DNA of 64,000 bases from Chitinophaga pinensis DSM 2588 (GCF_000024005.1 NC_013132.1:6380001-6444000), one strand, 5' to 3'; counted from the first letter of the stretch, positions 1 to 11,700 are shown. Made by a program: numbers and translations. Notes: generated by a model from the sequence alone, not told the origin.

Positions 1-1
1 C

Positions 2-820
2 GCAGTCACCGGATTTAGTTCTATCAGAAGTAATATCCCGGCTATTATCCGTAACAACGGATGGGAATTTGAATTGCGCACCACGAATATCAAAAGCAAA
101 GATTTTGACTGGAGTACTTCCCTGAATATCGCGTTGCCACGTAATACACTGGTATCTTATCCGGGCGTAGGACCAGATGATCCAACCTTCATCATCGGTA
201 AGCCACTGGGTACGATCAGGGTATATGAATATGCAGGCGTAGATCCCCAGACAGGCGTATACACTTTCTATGATAAAGAGCGTAAGAAAGTAACGTCACC
301 GGTAGACAGAACAAAGATCTTAGACGCGGTAAGCGTTAAATACTATGGCGGATTTCAGAACAGCCTGCGTTATAAAGGCTGGACAGCAGATTTCCTGTTA
401 CAGTTTGAGGACCATACTGTCAGGAATCCATTGATCAATGGTACGTTCCCTCCCGGTTTCCAGGGTAATCAGCTGAAGAGCCGTGCACTGGGCCGCTGGC
501 AGCAACCAGGCGATGTCACTGATATCCCGAAATACACACAGAGCATTCTCGGATTCCTGCCATGGGCTTTATATGCAAAGAACAGTGACCTGGCTTATTC
601 CAGAGCGCCTTTCCTCCGCCTGAAGAATGTTTCTATTGCTTATCAGCTGCCAGCTTCTCTGATGAAGAAACTGCGGCTGCAACAGGTATCTGTCTTTGCA
701 CAGGGACAGAACCTGCTGACATTCTCCAAAAAAGAATTCCGTGACTTCGATCCGGAAGCTGATGCGATCAATTTCGGACCATTGAAAACATTCACCGGCG
801 GTCTTAAAGTAAATCTCTAA
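2..820 (+). CDS. SusC/RagA-family TonB-linked outer-membrane receptor, C-terminal part
   Basis: The reading frame is open from the left edge, so the gene starts outside the window and only about 272 residues of the C-terminal beta-barrel are present. Upstream of the first internal Met (position 74) the frame reads IRSNIPAIIRNNGWEFEL, typical of the late barrel of SusC proteins. The end is also typical: a YQLPASLMKKLRLQQVSVFAQGQNLLTFS stretch and a terminal region rich in aromatic and charged residues. SusC proteins import glycans or peptides through the outer membrane using TonB energy, with a SusD lipoprotein as lid. The SusD gene follows 11 bp downstream, which supports the call. Substrate cannot be read from this part; the following metalloprotease gene hints at peptides or glycopeptides (inference). 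Confidence 0.93.
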   Translation, partial: AVTGFSSIRSNIPAIIRNNGWEFELRTTNIKSKDFDWSTSLNIALPRNTLVSYPGVGPDDPTFIIGKPLGTIRVYEYAGVDPQTGVYTFYDKERKKVTSPVDRTKILDAVSVKYYGGFQNSLRYKGWTADFLLQFEDHTVRNPLINGTFPPGFQGNQLKSRALGRWQQPGDVTDIPKYTQSILGFLPWALYAKNSDLAYSRAPFLRLKNVSIAYQLPASLMKKLRLQQVSVFAQGQNLLTFSKKEFRDFDPEADAINFGPLKTFTGGLKVNL

Positions 821-831
821 AAAGCAACAAC

Positions 832-2274
832 ATGACATTATCATATCAACCACTCCGTTTACTATATACAGGACTTACACTGGGTTTGTTAATGACAGCC
901 AGCTGTAAAAAAGCGCTGGAGGTAGATCCACCCAGCACACAGATCGTCAGTTCACAGGCATTCGTCAATGACATGTCGGCCACCTCGGTGATGACGGGTA
1001 TGTATAGTAACATGATGAGTGGGGCGCAGAACTTTGTATCCGGCAACAGAAGTATTACCGCCAGGGAATCACTGGCTTCGGACGAACTGGTAAATTACTT
1101 ACCTGCTTCACAGGATGCTACTTTGACAGAATTTTATACCAATACATACAATATTTCCAATCCATATTTCTGGAATGAATTCTACCAGCGCATCTACACC
1201 TGTAATGCCACGATAGAAGGCGTTACTGCTTCTACAGGCATATCAGATGCCGTACGTGCGCAATTACTGGGGGAAGCTAAATTCTTTCGTGCCTTTATCT
1301 ATTTCTACGCTGTGAACACGTACGGTGATGTGCCGCTGGCATTGACCACCGACTACAGGATTAACAACACGCTGTCTCGTACACCCAAAGCCAGGGTGTA
1401 TGAGCAGATTGTTGCCGATCTGAAAGATGCGGAATCACTGATGGGCAATGACTATTTCAAAGGCACTACAGCAGGCACCACAGAGAGAGCAAGACCCAAT
1501 AAAGCGGCAGCCAGCGCTTTGCTGGCCAGGGCATACCTATATATGGAACAATGGGCGAATGCGGAAGCGGCAGCAACGAGTGTCATCAACGATGGTACCT
1601 ATTCCCTTGAAACAGATCTGAACAAGGTGTTTGTGAGCACGAGCAAGGAAGCGATCTGGTATTTGCAAACAGTATTGGCCACCAACTATTCGACTTTTGA
1701 CGGACAGTATTTTATGCTGACCAGGGTAGCGCCAGGCACCAGTGCGCAGAGTCCTGTGGCGATCCGCCTTTCTTTCTTTGACAGTTTTGAGCAGGGAGAC
1801 GCCCGTCGTACCAACTGGATTGACACCTTTACCATCAATAATACGGATTACTACTTCCCTTTCAAATATCAGAAGAACCTGAGCACTACACCGGAAGCAC
1901 TGCTGGTATTACGACTTGCAGAGCAGTACCTGATACGCGCGGAAGCCAGGGCGAAACTGGGGAATGTAACCGGCGCAAACAGTGCAGCCTCCGACATCAA
2001 TGTGATCCGTAAAAGAGCAGGACTACCTGACACACAGGCTGCGAATCAGCCGGATATGCTGAAAGTGGTAGCGGCAGAGCGCAGATCAGAATTGTTCGCA
2101 GAATGGGGACACCGCTGGTTTGACCTGATCCGTACGGATAAGGTAGATTCTATCATGAGTGTACTGACGCCGCTGAAAGGAGGTGTATGGAACAGCAATT
2201 ATAAGATACTGCCTATTCCGTACAGCGAAACACAGATCAATACGAATCTGAAACAGAATCCGGGGTATAATTAA
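832..2274 (+). CDS. SusD/RagB-family outer-membrane lipoprotein
   Basis: 480 residues. The N-terminus is a lipoprotein signal with lipobox-like MTASC (Cys about residue 25), followed by KKALEVDPPST, the usual start of mature SusD proteins. The middle contains the helical TPR-like signatures of the family (RAFIYFYAVNTYGDVPLAL, then ARAYLYMEQWANAEAAA). The C-terminal part has LRLAEQYLIRAEARAKLG and ERRSELFAEWGHRWFDLIR, diagnostic of the SusD C-terminal domain. It should sit on the cell surface as the substrate-binding lid of the SusC barrel encoded immediately upstream. No truncation is visible. The pair probably forms an operon with the downstream metalloprotease (75 bp gap). Confidence 0.95.
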   Translation: MTLSYQPLRLLYTGLTLGLLMTASCKKALEVDPPSTQIVSSQAFVNDMSATSVMTGMYSNMMSGAQNFVSGNRSITARESLASDELVNYLPASQDATLTEFYTNTYNISNPYFWNEFYQRIYTCNATIEGVTASTGISDAVRAQLLGEAKFFRAFIYFYAVNTYGDVPLALTTDYRINNTLSRTPKARVYEQIVADLKDAESLMGNDYFKGTTAGTTERARPNKAAASALLARAYLYMEQWANAEAAATSVINDGTYSLETDLNKVFVSTSKEAIWYLQTVLATNYSTFDGQYFMLTRVAPGTSAQSPVAIRLSFFDSFEQGDARRTNWIDTFTINNTDYYFPFKYQKNLSTTPEALLVLRLAEQYLIRAEARAKLGNVTGANSAASDINVIRKRAGLPDTQAANQPDMLKVVAAERRSELFAEWGHRWFDLIRTDKVDSIMSVLTPLKGGVWNSNYKILPIPYSETQINTNLKQNPGYN

Positions 2275-2348
2275 TCACAAACAGCCTTTATCATAACCCT
2301 CCCACAAAGGGAATATGCCATCATCACAGTAAACTAGTATTCATTACA

Positions 2349-4889
2349 ATGAAATCAGCAACAACCCATGTTTTGCTTGGGGCATTGTGTGCCCTGACGG
2401 CAGCATTGCCAGCAAACGCGCAGAAGCACAAGAAGGGAAAAGATACTGCGACGCCCAACAAAGACAGTGTAGCCGCGGCGCTGGCGAAAGTGGCGTTTCC
2501 GGCGAAACAGGAAACACTGAAGCCTTACAGGGATGTCATTCCTGCGAATGCGATCACGAGCAGTGGTTTATTCAAGGTACATAAGTCGGCCGACAAGTAC
2601 TATTTTGAAATACCCGATTCATTACTGGGCAGGGATCTGCTGGTTGTCAGCAGAATTTCCAAAGGCTCTTCAGAATACCGTCCGATGATACTGCCTACGT
2701 ATGCAGGCGATCAGATCGGAGAAAAGGTGATCCGCTTTGAGAAAAGCACCGGCAATAAGATCTTCCTGCAGACCATCTCTTACAGAGAAAGAGCGGCGGA
2801 CAGTTCTTCGAATGGCCTGTACCGCTCCCTGATGAATAACAGTCTGCAACCCATCCAGGCCGCGTTTGCTGTAAAGGCGGTGAACGACAGCAGCAAGAGT
2901 AGTGTGATCGATGTGACGGACTATCTGAACAATGATAATTCTGTCTTCTTCTTTGACGCAGGTATCAAAGCGCTGGGAGGACTGAATATGATGGCGGCGG
3001 ACCGTTCTTATATCGGGGATGTGCATGCCTATCCGATGAACATCGAGATCAAGAGCGTACGCACCTATACCGGCAGACCAATGCCTGTTACGAATGAAGT
3101 GAAGACCTACAGTTTTGAGTTGAACAGCTCTATTGTACTGCTTCCTTCTATTCCGATGAAGTCAAGATTTTTTGATCCGAGAGTGGGATTCTTTGCAGAT
3201 GAATATATCGATTTTGACGACAACCCACAGGGCATCAAAAGCGAAAGTCTGATCTGGAAATGGAGGTTGGAACCACGTAAAGAAGACCTTGAAAAATACA
3301 AACGCGGAGAACTGGTTACACCGGAGAAACCGATCATTATTTACATTGATCCACTGACACCTAAGAAGTGGGTACCTTATCTTATTGCCGGCGTAAACGA
3401 CTGGCAGTCGGCGTTTGAAGCAGCAGGCTTCAAAGAAGCCATCATCGCAAAAGAGGCACCGGCAGATGACAGTACCTGGAGCATAGAAGATGCGCGTCAT
3501 TCTGTATTGGTATACAAACCATCTTCTATGGCCAATGCGATGGGACCGAGCATTAAGGATCCGCGCACCGGTGAAATACTGGAAACGCATATCAACTGGT
3601 ATCACAATGTGATGGATATGTTGTACAAATGGTATTTCATCCAGGCGGGCGCGATCGATAAGAGGGCGCAGGCGCCGCAATTACCGGATTCCTTAATGGG
3701 AGAACTGATCCGTTTTGTGTCTTCACATGAAGTGGGACATACGCTGGGTCTGCGTCACAACTGGGGGGCATCATCCACTGTTCCGGTGGACAGTCTGCGT
3801 AGTAAACGCTGGGTAGAAGGAAATGGCCATACCCCTTCCATCATGGACTATGCACGTTTTAATTATGTAGCGCAGCCGGAAGATAATATTGGTCCGAAAG
3901 GTATTTTCCCACGCATCGGCGCTTATGACAAATGGGCGATTGAATGGGCATACCGTGTGTTACCGGCAATTAAAACACCGGAAGAAGAAACACCTTTGCT
4001 GAACAAGCTGGTGATTGAAAAATTAGCGTCCGGCAAACAGTACTTCTTTGGTATTGAAAGAGTGCCCTGGGAAGCAGCGACACAATACGATCCACGCAAT
4101 CAGCGCGAAGACCTGGGAGATGATGCGATGAAAGCGGGTGCTTATGGTATCGCCAATCTGAAGCGGATAGAAAAACATCTCATGGACTGGACCCGTCAGC
4201 CGAACGAGGATTACAGCAAAGCCGGTGAGATGTACAACGAACTGGTAAAACAGTTTGATCTTTATATGGGACATGCAGCGGCGAATATTGGCGGCATCCT
4301 GACGACACCGAAGACCGTAGAACAGGCAGGACCCGTATATGAGTTCCCGGCTAAGAGCAAACAACAACGTGCAATGACGTTCCTGCAGGAGCAGTTGTTC
4401 ACTACGCCGATGTGGCTGAATGACACACAACTGGCTGGACTGACAAAAACAAGTTTTGCGGTGGTGACCAACGTACAGAAAAAGGTGCTGTTCCAGTTAC
4501 TGAGTCCTGATGTGCTGGATCGATTGTCATTGCAGGAGAATATAGAGGGTGCGAATGCTTACACTGCTATGCAGTTTTTACGCGAACTGAAACAGGGAAT
4601 TTTCTCCGAACTCGCTGCACATAAAACGATCGATACTTATCGTCGTGGTTTACAGCGTGTATATGTAGAAAGGCTGCTCATGATGATGATATCAGGACCA
4701 TCAAATCCGCTGATGCCGTCGCCAAGTCTGAGCAAAGACGGCGATGCCCTGCCGCTGATCAAAGCCCATGCGAAAGCACTGGCAGAGCATATCAAGGCAA
4801 GCATTCCGCTGACGACAGACGAGATGACACGCAGTCATCTGCAGGACCTTTACGACAGGCTTGATAATGGGTTACATCCCAGGAAATAG
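2349..4889 (+). CDS. Large exported zinc-dependent metalloprotease (DUF5117/DUF4953 type)
   Basis: 846 residues with a signal peptide ending near ALPANAQ. The zinc site is HEVGHTLGLRHNW, with H460, E461, H464 and H470, i.e. the metzincin-like HExxHxxGxxH pattern; a Met-turn-like SIMDYARFNYVAQPED follows about 40 residues later. The N-terminal half carries the family's DUF5117-like region (KYYFEIPDSLLGRDLLVVSR). Length and architecture match the Bacteroidota zinc-dependent metalloprotease family, whose physiological substrates are poorly known. It follows a SusC/SusD pair, so a role in cleaving an imported or surface-bound peptide substrate is a reasonable inference. A clear paralogue with the same architecture lies at 35916-38429 beside another SusC/SusD pair. 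A terminator-like hairpin follows the stop codon. Confidence 0.9.
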   Translation: MKSATTHVLLGALCALTAALPANAQKHKKGKDTATPNKDSVAAALAKVAFPAKQETLKPYRDVIPANAITSSGLFKVHKSADKYYFEIPDSLLGRDLLVVSRISKGSSEYRPMILPTYAGDQIGEKVIRFEKSTGNKIFLQTISYRERAADSSSNGLYRSLMNNSLQPIQAAFAVKAVNDSSKSSVIDVTDYLNNDNSVFFFDAGIKALGGLNMMAADRSYIGDVHAYPMNIEIKSVRTYTGRPMPVTNEVKTYSFELNSSIVLLPSIPMKSRFFDPRVGFFADEYIDFDDNPQGIKSESLIWKWRLEPRKEDLEKYKRGELVTPEKPIIIYIDPLTPKKWVPYLIAGVNDWQSAFEAAGFKEAIIAKEAPADDSTWSIEDARHSVLVYKPSSMANAMGPSIKDPRTGEILETHINWYHNVMDMLYKWYFIQAGAIDKRAQAPQLPDSLMGELIRFVSSHEVGHTLGLRHNWGASSTVPVDSLRSKRWVEGNGHTPSIMDYARFNYVAQPEDNIGPKGIFPRIGAYDKWAIEWAYRVLPAIKTPEEETPLLNKLVIEKLASGKQYFFGIERVPWEAATQYDPRNQREDLGDDAMKAGAYGIANLKRIEKHLMDWTRQPNEDYSKAGEMYNELVKQFDLYMGHAAANIGGILTTPKTVEQAGPVYEFPAKSKQQRAMTFLQEQLFTTPMWLNDTQLAGLTKTSFAVVTNVQKKVLFQLLSPDVLDRLSLQENIEGANAYTAMQFLRELKQGIFSELAAHKTIDTYRRGLQRVYVERLLMMMISGPSNPLMPSPSLSKDGDALPLIKAHAKALAEHIKASIPLTTDEMTRSHLQDLYDRLDNGLHPRK

Positions 4890-4930
4890 ATATGGTAAAC
4901 GAGTATACTGAGCTCTATTCTGAAACTGTA

Positions 4931-4958
4931 AACGTGCGATTTCTATCGCGCGTTTTTT
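4931..4958 (+). terminator. Rho-independent terminator after the metalloprotease gene
   Basis: A 10-bp stem (AACGTGCGAT / ATCGCGCGTT, one G-U type pair) with a TTCT loop runs directly into TTTTTT. It lies about 40 bp after the stop codon at 4889 and probably ends the SusC-SusD-protease transcript. The remaining bases up to 5222 hold the GH16 promoter region; a TAAATTTG at 5097-5104 fits the Bacteroidota -7 consensus, but I see no convincing -33 element. Confidence 0.8.
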
Positions 4959-5222
4959 ATTTATATACAACTGGTTTTATATCAATATCCAGGCTGCTGT
5001 AACTCCGGCTATTACACGACTGCTGCGGTATTGCGGCTAACCTGTAACTACTGCTGTTTTCACCCAAAAGGATTACTTATTCTGCCTTAAAATGCTTAAA
5101 TTTGTATAGCAGATAGCGGCTTTTTAAGCCCTGTACATCTACCCTCCTCCATGTTATGAAAAGTGTTATCCTGTACCTAAAAATTTTAGATACCACGTTC
5201 ACGTTACCTTAAAATTGACCAA

Positions 5223-8200
5223 ATGAAGAACCCGGTTTACCCAAACAAAAAGGTGAAAAAGAGTCCATGGCTTGCAACTGTGCTCTGTCTTTCACTCTTA
5301 CCAGTTTCCACGTATGCCCAGCGAACCCTCGTCTGGGAAGAAAGTTTTACCAGTCCAACCCTTAATGCGCAAACCTGGACCTATGAGACAGGTGATGGTT
5401 GTGCCAAGGGCAATTGTGGCTGGGGCAATGCGGAGTTGGAATACTACACCAACCGCACAGAAAATGTCAGAATTGAAAACGGTCACCTGGTGATCGAAGC
5501 GCGGCGGGAAGATATGGGCGGTAAGCCTTTTACTTCCGGTCGTATCAAAACAGCCGGCAGGGTTACTTTCCGCTACGGCTCACTGGAAGCACGCATCAAA
5601 GTACCGAAGGTCGGGAACGGTTTATGGCCTGCTTTCTGGTTGCTGGGCGCCACAGGTGGCACCTGGCCGCACAACGGTGAAGTAGACATCCTCGAAATGG
5701 GTTTTGCGGGCGCTATTGCAGCCGGCAGACCAAACAACACGGTGAGTGCAGCTACTCACTGGTGGACGGAAAATCCGGGTGGCTATACCGGTCATGCCAC
5801 CTATGCAAAAGATACCGTTGCTACAGGCGTTGACCTGGGCGACGATTATCACCTCTACAAACTGGAATGGGATCCGCAATTCCTGACTATTTTCCTGGAT
5901 AATAGTCCGTATTACAAAATTGCGATCAACGGCGGAAACGGCTTTGAAGCCTTTCATAATCCGTTTTACATCCTGCTGAACCTTGCTGTCGGCGGTAATT
6001 ATCCTGGTATTCATTCTGCAGCAGGGATTACTGCGCCCTTACCCGGACGGATGGAGGTTGATTACATCAGGCTTTATCAGGATCCCCGGCAGGGAGAAGA
6101 ACTGATACTGGCGAGCAACAATGCACCGGAGGGCAATTATGGTATTTTCACTGACAATACCACTGTCAGCGACAGAGTTGCTTTTGGTCAGGGCGCTAAC
6201 CTGTATCTCTGGAACAACATCACCAACATCACCTCTCCTACCCCTTCACCGTTTGAGGGTAGCAATGTATGGGCTTTTCATGCCAATGCCGGCGCCTGGT
6301 ATGGTCTGGGTGTGGCGAATGACATGAAAAATATGAGTAACTATTCGGGCGGTAGTCTGAAGTTCCATATGAAGACCAGTTCCACCGCTACCTTCAAAGT
6401 AGGTATTGCTTCGGATGGCGCGGAAGGCTGGATCACGTTTAACGGCAGTAATGAGCATGGTCTTGTCAGAGACGGACAATGGCATGAAGTCACGATTCCG
6501 GTGAGTGAATTCGGTGCGCTGGATCTGATGCAGGTCACACAGTTGTTTATGTTCTCCGGTGATGCACCGGCGGCGGCAGCTGATTTCTATTTTGACAATA
6601 TCTATTACACCGGCGGTGTATCTGCGAATCCGGCGCCGAAGGTCGCCATTACCAATATTGCCAATGAGGCGGTGTATACCACACCTGCCGCTATTGCGAT
6701 ACAGACGAATGCCAGCGACCCGAATGGCAGCATCAGCAAGGTGGATTTCTATAATGGCGCCTATTATCTGGGCACCACAACCACCGCTCCTTTCAATTAC
6801 ACCTGGAATACCTCCACACAGGGTATCTACAAGCTGATTGCCAAAGCGACTGACAATCAAAATAAAATGACCACTTCGCAGCCGGTCACCGTACTGGTAG
6901 CGGCACCGGGTAATACCGCACCGCAGATCAATATTACTTCCCCTACTGCCAGTACGCCTTATCGCAAACCGGCCAAGGTGATGATCAATACCAATGTTAC
7001 TGACAACGGCATTATCTACAAAGTGGAATTCTTCAACGGCAGTACCTTACTGGCGACACTGACGCAACCACCATTTAACTATACGTGGGAGAATGTGCCG
7101 CAGGGTACGTATACCATCACGGCGAAAGCGACAGATAATGGCAAGCTGAGTACGACTTCTGCCCCGGTGACGATCACGGTGCAGGACAACAAGATCCTTT
7201 CCAGCAAATATGGTATCTACAGCGAAGATGCTTCTATCACTGAGAAGATGACCTACGGACTGGACGCGAACCTGTATATCTGGAATAACCTGGCCACGAT
7301 CAGTGGTGCGGCGCCTTATGAGGGGTCACAGGTAATAGCTGTTACGGCAGCAGCCGGCAACTGGTTTGGTTTAGGCGTGGCACATGATGTACGCGATCTG
7401 ACGCATTTTGCCAATGGCTCATTGAAGTTCCACTTCAAAACATCTTACCAGGGTCAATTCCGTTTCAGTATTATTTCACAGAACGGTGAGCAGATGATCA
7501 ACTATGCGGCCGGCGAACAGAAACTGGGATTACTCAGGGACGGACAATGGCATGAGGTGACCATTCCTGTGAGTTCGCTGACCAATGTCAACCTGACGAC
7601 GATGTCGCAGGCATTTACTTTCTCCGGAGATGCACCGGCGGCAGCGGCGAGTTTCTATATAGACAACATCTATTACGTGACTTCAGATCCTCCGGTTACG
7701 CAGACCAACCTGGCATTGAACAAACCTACCCGTACGACTTCCAACGAGAATATTGCTATGGAAGGAAAGTATGCAGTGGATGGTAATATCAATACCCGCT
7801 GGTCCAGTGGCTTTGGCGATCCACAATCGATCCGGGTTGACCTGGGTGCTGATTATGATATCAACCGCGTGAAGATCACCTGGGAAACGGCAGCCGGCAA
7901 AGACTACATCATACAGGTTTCCAATGATACGATCAACTGGAGTCCGTTGCGTACGGTAACCAACAACAGTACATTGGTGAATGAGTTTACCGGTCTGACA
8001 GGCCACGGTCGTTATCTGCGGATCTATGGTACGGCGAGAACGACAGTGTATGGCTATTCCATTTTTGAGCTGGAAGCGTATGGTAGTCTGCGGACAGGAA
8101 GTTCCTTACTCGCCCGTACTGCACCTGCAACACAACAATCTGCAGTTACGGCCTGGAAAGCAACGTTGTATCCAAATCCGGTAGTCAATGACAGGGTACA

Positions 8201-8402
8201 GTTACTCAGTAGTGAGGCAGTGAAGCAAATCAGGGTGGTAGATCTCAACGGACGTACCTGGTCGACACAGCAATTGTCGCAGGAAGGCAAGGTATCGTCT
8301 ACCTATGGTGTAGATGTAAGTCGTTTACCAGCAGGCGTTTATTTCATTCAGTTAAAGAACAACGCGCAGCAGACATTATTGCTGAAGTTTGTTAAACAAT
8401 AA
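5223..8402 (+). CDS. Exported GH16-family glycoside hydrolase with binding modules and T9SS sorting domain
   Basis: 1059 residues. Order: signal peptide (about 1-33, ending VSTYAQ); GH16 catalytic domain (about 34-290) with the beta-bulge motif EVDILE, giving E153 as likely nucleophile, D155 and E158 as acid/base; a galactose-binding-like module (about 294-466); two bacterial Ig-like domains (about 470-650, each with a VDFYNG or VEFFNG strand and an AKATDN end); a second copy of the galactose-binding-like module (about 658-820); an F5/8-type C (CBM32-like) domain (about 828-965, NLALNKPTRTTSN); and a T9SS type A sorting domain (about 978-1059, LYPNPV). GH16 enzymes cleave beta-1,3/1,4-glucans or galactans; laminarinase-type activity is likeliest but not certain. 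The protein should be secreted or held at the surface by the type IX system. Confidence 0.93.
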   Translation: MKNPVYPNKKVKKSPWLATVLCLSLLPVSTYAQRTLVWEESFTSPTLNAQTWTYETGDGCAKGNCGWGNAELEYYTNRTENVRIENGHLVIEARREDMGGKPFTSGRIKTAGRVTFRYGSLEARIKVPKVGNGLWPAFWLLGATGGTWPHNGEVDILEMGFAGAIAAGRPNNTVSAATHWWTENPGGYTGHATYAKDTVATGVDLGDDYHLYKLEWDPQFLTIFLDNSPYYKIAINGGNGFEAFHNPFYILLNLAVGGNYPGIHSAAGITAPLPGRMEVDYIRLYQDPRQGEELILASNNAPEGNYGIFTDNTTVSDRVAFGQGANLYLWNNITNITSPTPSPFEGSNVWAFHANAGAWYGLGVANDMKNMSNYSGGSLKFHMKTSSTATFKVGIASDGAEGWITFNGSNEHGLVRDGQWHEVTIPVSEFGALDLMQVTQLFMFSGDAPAAAADFYFDNIYYTGGVSANPAPKVAITNIANEAVYTTPAAIAIQTNASDPNGSISKVDFYNGAYYLGTTTTAPFNYTWNTSTQGIYKLIAKATDNQNKMTTSQPVTVLVAAPGNTAPQINITSPTASTPYRKPAKVMINTNVTDNGIIYKVEFFNGSTLLATLTQPPFNYTWENVPQGTYTITAKATDNGKLSTTSAPVTITVQDNKILSSKYGIYSEDASITEKMTYGLDANLYIWNNLATISGAAPYEGSQVIAVTAAAGNWFGLGVAHDVRDLTHFANGSLKFHFKTSYQGQFRFSIISQNGEQMINYAAGEQKLGLLRDGQWHEVTIPVSSLTNVNLTTMSQAFTFSGDAPAAAASFYIDNIYYVTSDPPVTQTNLALNKPTRTTSNENIAMEGKYAVDGNINTRWSSGFGDPQSIRVDLGADYDINRVKITWETAAGKDYIIQVSNDTINWSPLRTVTNNSTLVNEFTGLTGHGRYLRIYGTARTTVYGYSIFELEAYGSLRTGSSLLARTAPATQQSAVTAWKATLYPNPVVNDRVQLLSSEAVKQIRVVDLNGRTWSTQQLSQEGKVSSTYGVDVSRLPAGVYFIQLKNNAQQTLLLKFVKQ

Positions 8403-8416
8403 ATATCAATCACTTA

Positions 8417-8473
8417 AATAGCCGGTACGTTTACCTGTCTCCGTTAGACATACGTAACCGGCTATTTTTTTTT
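8417..8473 (+). terminator. Rho-independent terminator after the GH16 gene
   Basis: AATAGCCGGT..ACGT and ACGTAACCGGCTATT form a long stem with one bulge, followed by an uninterrupted run of about nine T. It starts 15 bp after the GH16 stop codon. It separates the GH16 gene from the sugar dehydrogenase gene, so the two are probably transcribed independently. The rest of the gap to 8701 is AT-rich and presumably holds the promoter of the next gene. Confidence 0.85.
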
Positions 8474-8701
8474 ATAGTATTTGAGCCCCAGTGCGTACTT
8501 GTATAAGTACAACATAAAAATAATATGAGTAATCACTAGGAGTATCCAATAATGTTTGTAAATTTCATCGTTAAAATTTTTTTGAAAACCTTATCCCGCT
8601 TTTTGATCAACGTCACTCCCTTTTTTTGGACTTAGCATCTACAGAAGAACAATTTTAAAAACCTGGGAAACCTAGTATTCAACAAAAAACCATTTAAGAC
8701 A

Positions 8702-11700
8702 ATGAAGAAAAACCTGCTGCTAACATTTCATAAGCGGTTCTTTACGGCCTGCTTTGGAATCGCCCTGCTCGCAGCGAGCACAGACCGTGCCTACAGCCAG
8801 GTGCCTACTGGCTTTACGCTGAAAAAACTAACCGACAATTCCATCGTTGAAGCTACTGCAATGGCACATTCTGCTGATGGCAGAATATTCATGGCTGAAC
8901 GTGGAGGTAAGGTGAAAGTTTATCAGAATGGAACCGTATCTACCGTGTATACCGCTCAAACAGTAACCGATGCAGAACAAGGTTTACTGGGTATCACACT
9001 TCACCCTCAATTCACCAGTAATGGTCGTTGTTACATTTTCTACACCAATAGGGAAATGACACGTCATTACCTGGACATCTTGTTTATCAACCAGGCTAAC
9101 GGTGTCGACTCTGTCAGAAGAGTAATGGAATTTGATCAGATCATCAACGGCGCGCACAATGGTGGCGCGTTGTTATTCCGCAGAAACCTGCTGTATGTAG
9201 CGATCGGCGAGAGCAATGAAGCGATCGAATCTCCGAAGCTGACGACTTACCGTGGTAAGATCCTTCGTCTGACAGAAGACGGACAACCAGCTCCGGGCAA
9301 TCCTTATTATGACACCCCTAACGCCACCCGTCAGCAGAGAAGTATCTGGGCACGCGGTATGAGAAATCCGTGGAGGATGTCTCTGGACCCGGTGTCTCAA
9401 AGAATCTTTGTGGTGGATGTAGGCGGTGACTATGAAGAAATTAACGATGTTACCAATCCTGATCCTGCCAGAGGATATAACTATGGCTGGGACCAGAATC
9501 ACAAAACAGGTTATCAGCCGGATACCACTACGACGATCCCTCCGGTTTATTTTTATGACCACAGTGAAGATAAAGGCGGATGTGCTATCACATCAGGTGT
9601 GTTCTTCAATCCTCCTGCTACCAACTATCCGCCACAGTATCTGAATAAGTTCTTCTTCTCAGACTGGTGTCGTGACTGGTACAGGTTTGTGGACATCAAT
9701 GGTCTGAAGCCTTCTTCTCAGTTTACCGAGTTCTCAGCGAAGAACTTCACCAGGATCCTGGGTACCAGCGTTGGTATAGATGGTAACATTTATTACATCT
9801 CTTATGCGGGAGATGGTAGTCTGTATAGAATTGAATACAATAACAACCAGGCGCCATCTATCGTCAATCAACCTGAAAATAAAACCGTTACAGCGGGAGA
9901 CGCGGTGTCTTTCTCCGTTACTGCTTCCGGTGGTACGCCATTATCTTTCCAGTGGCAGAAAAACGGCGTTAACATTGCCGGCGCTACTGCTGCTACCTAC
10001 AGCATTGCACAGACCACACAGGCTGACTCAGGTCAGTACCGTTGTGTAGTGACCAATCCGATCAGCACCATCAACAGTAATTCTGCGAAGCTGACCGTAT
10101 TGCCATTCAATGCAAGACCAGTTCCGAAGATCCTTACACCGGCAGCTACCCTGACCTGGAACGTAGGTACCATCGTTAACTATTCTGCAACAGCTACCGA
10201 TGCTGAAGACGGTACCTTACCTGATTCCGCTTACACATGGGAGGCACGTTTCTATCATAAAGACACCCCTACCAGTGAGCACTGGCATCCTGGTCCGACC
10301 CTGACGAAAGGCGTAAAAACAGGCAGCTTCACTGCTGACAACCTTGGTGAGTCTTCTCCGAATATCTGGTTCAGACTGATGCTGACTGTAAAAGATTCTA
10401 ACGGCCGTACCGGCGTAGACTCCGTTGACGTTTATCCAAACAAAGTACAGGTTACTGCTGCCAGCAATATTCCTGGTATCAGTCTGGTACTGGGTTCAAA
10501 AGAGGTAACACCGTTCACCAAAACAATGGTGGTAAACTCCCTGACTACACTGCAGGCAGTTACCCCACAGTTGCTCGGCGACACGACCTACGATTTCGTG
10601 TCATGGGCACATGGCGGCGATGCATTACAGTCCATCCGTGTACCAGCAAAAGATACCGTTTTCCGTGCTACCTATAAAGCAGGTGCTTCCCGTCAGAATC
10701 CATACCCTGACCCGGCCGTACCTTCCACTATCCCAGGTAAAATCGAGATCGAAAACTTCGACTATGGTGGCGAAGGCATTGCCTACCATGACGAAAGCGC
10801 TGCCAATCAGGGTAATCAATACCGTACCACTGAAGGCGTAGACCTCGAAAACTGCGCTGAAGGTGGTTTCAATATCGGTTATGTCAACAACGGTGAATGG
10901 CTGGAATATACGGCCAACGTAACCGTTACCGGTAAATATACCTTCTCGGCCCGCATCGCTAATCCGGGTACTGCCAAGACCCTCCACGTAGAAATGGATG
11001 GCGTTAACATCACCGGCACCGTAACAGTACCAACAACCGGTGGTTTCCAGGCATGGCAGACCGTTTCAACTACTACCACACAGTCACTGCCTGCCGGCAT
11101 ACATGTGTTCCGTATTGTACTGGAAGCAAATGACTTCAACGTTAACTACTTCACTTTCGATCTGGCAATCGGTAACGCACCAACCGTGAACATCACCGCT
11201 CCTGTGAATGGCGAAACCTTTGTCACCAATTCCGATATCCTCCTGAAAGCAAATGCTGCAGATTCAGACGGATCTATCAGAAAAGTGGAATTCTTCCAGG
11301 GTGCTACTAAAATCGGAGAAGATACAACTGCTCCTTACCAGTTCCTCTGGACAGGCGTTGCCACCGGCGCTTACAGCATCACTGCAAAAGCAACCGACAA
11401 CACACAGATGACAGCTACCTCCACTCCTGTCGCCATCAACGTAACCGCTGCCGCTGTTGAAAAAACAGTACCAGGACATATCGAAGCAGAAAGCTTTGAT
11501 GCCATGTCCGGCATCCAGACAGAAGGTTGCGGAGATACCGGCGGTGGTGAAAACATCGGCTGGGTAGATACCGGCGACTGGATGGATTATTTCGTTAACG
11601 TTACCGCAGCAGGTAGCTATAACGCATCCTTCCGCGTAGCCAGCGCACCAGGTGGTGGTCAGCTGCAGCTGCAGGCAGGCGCTAATATCCTGACTACTGT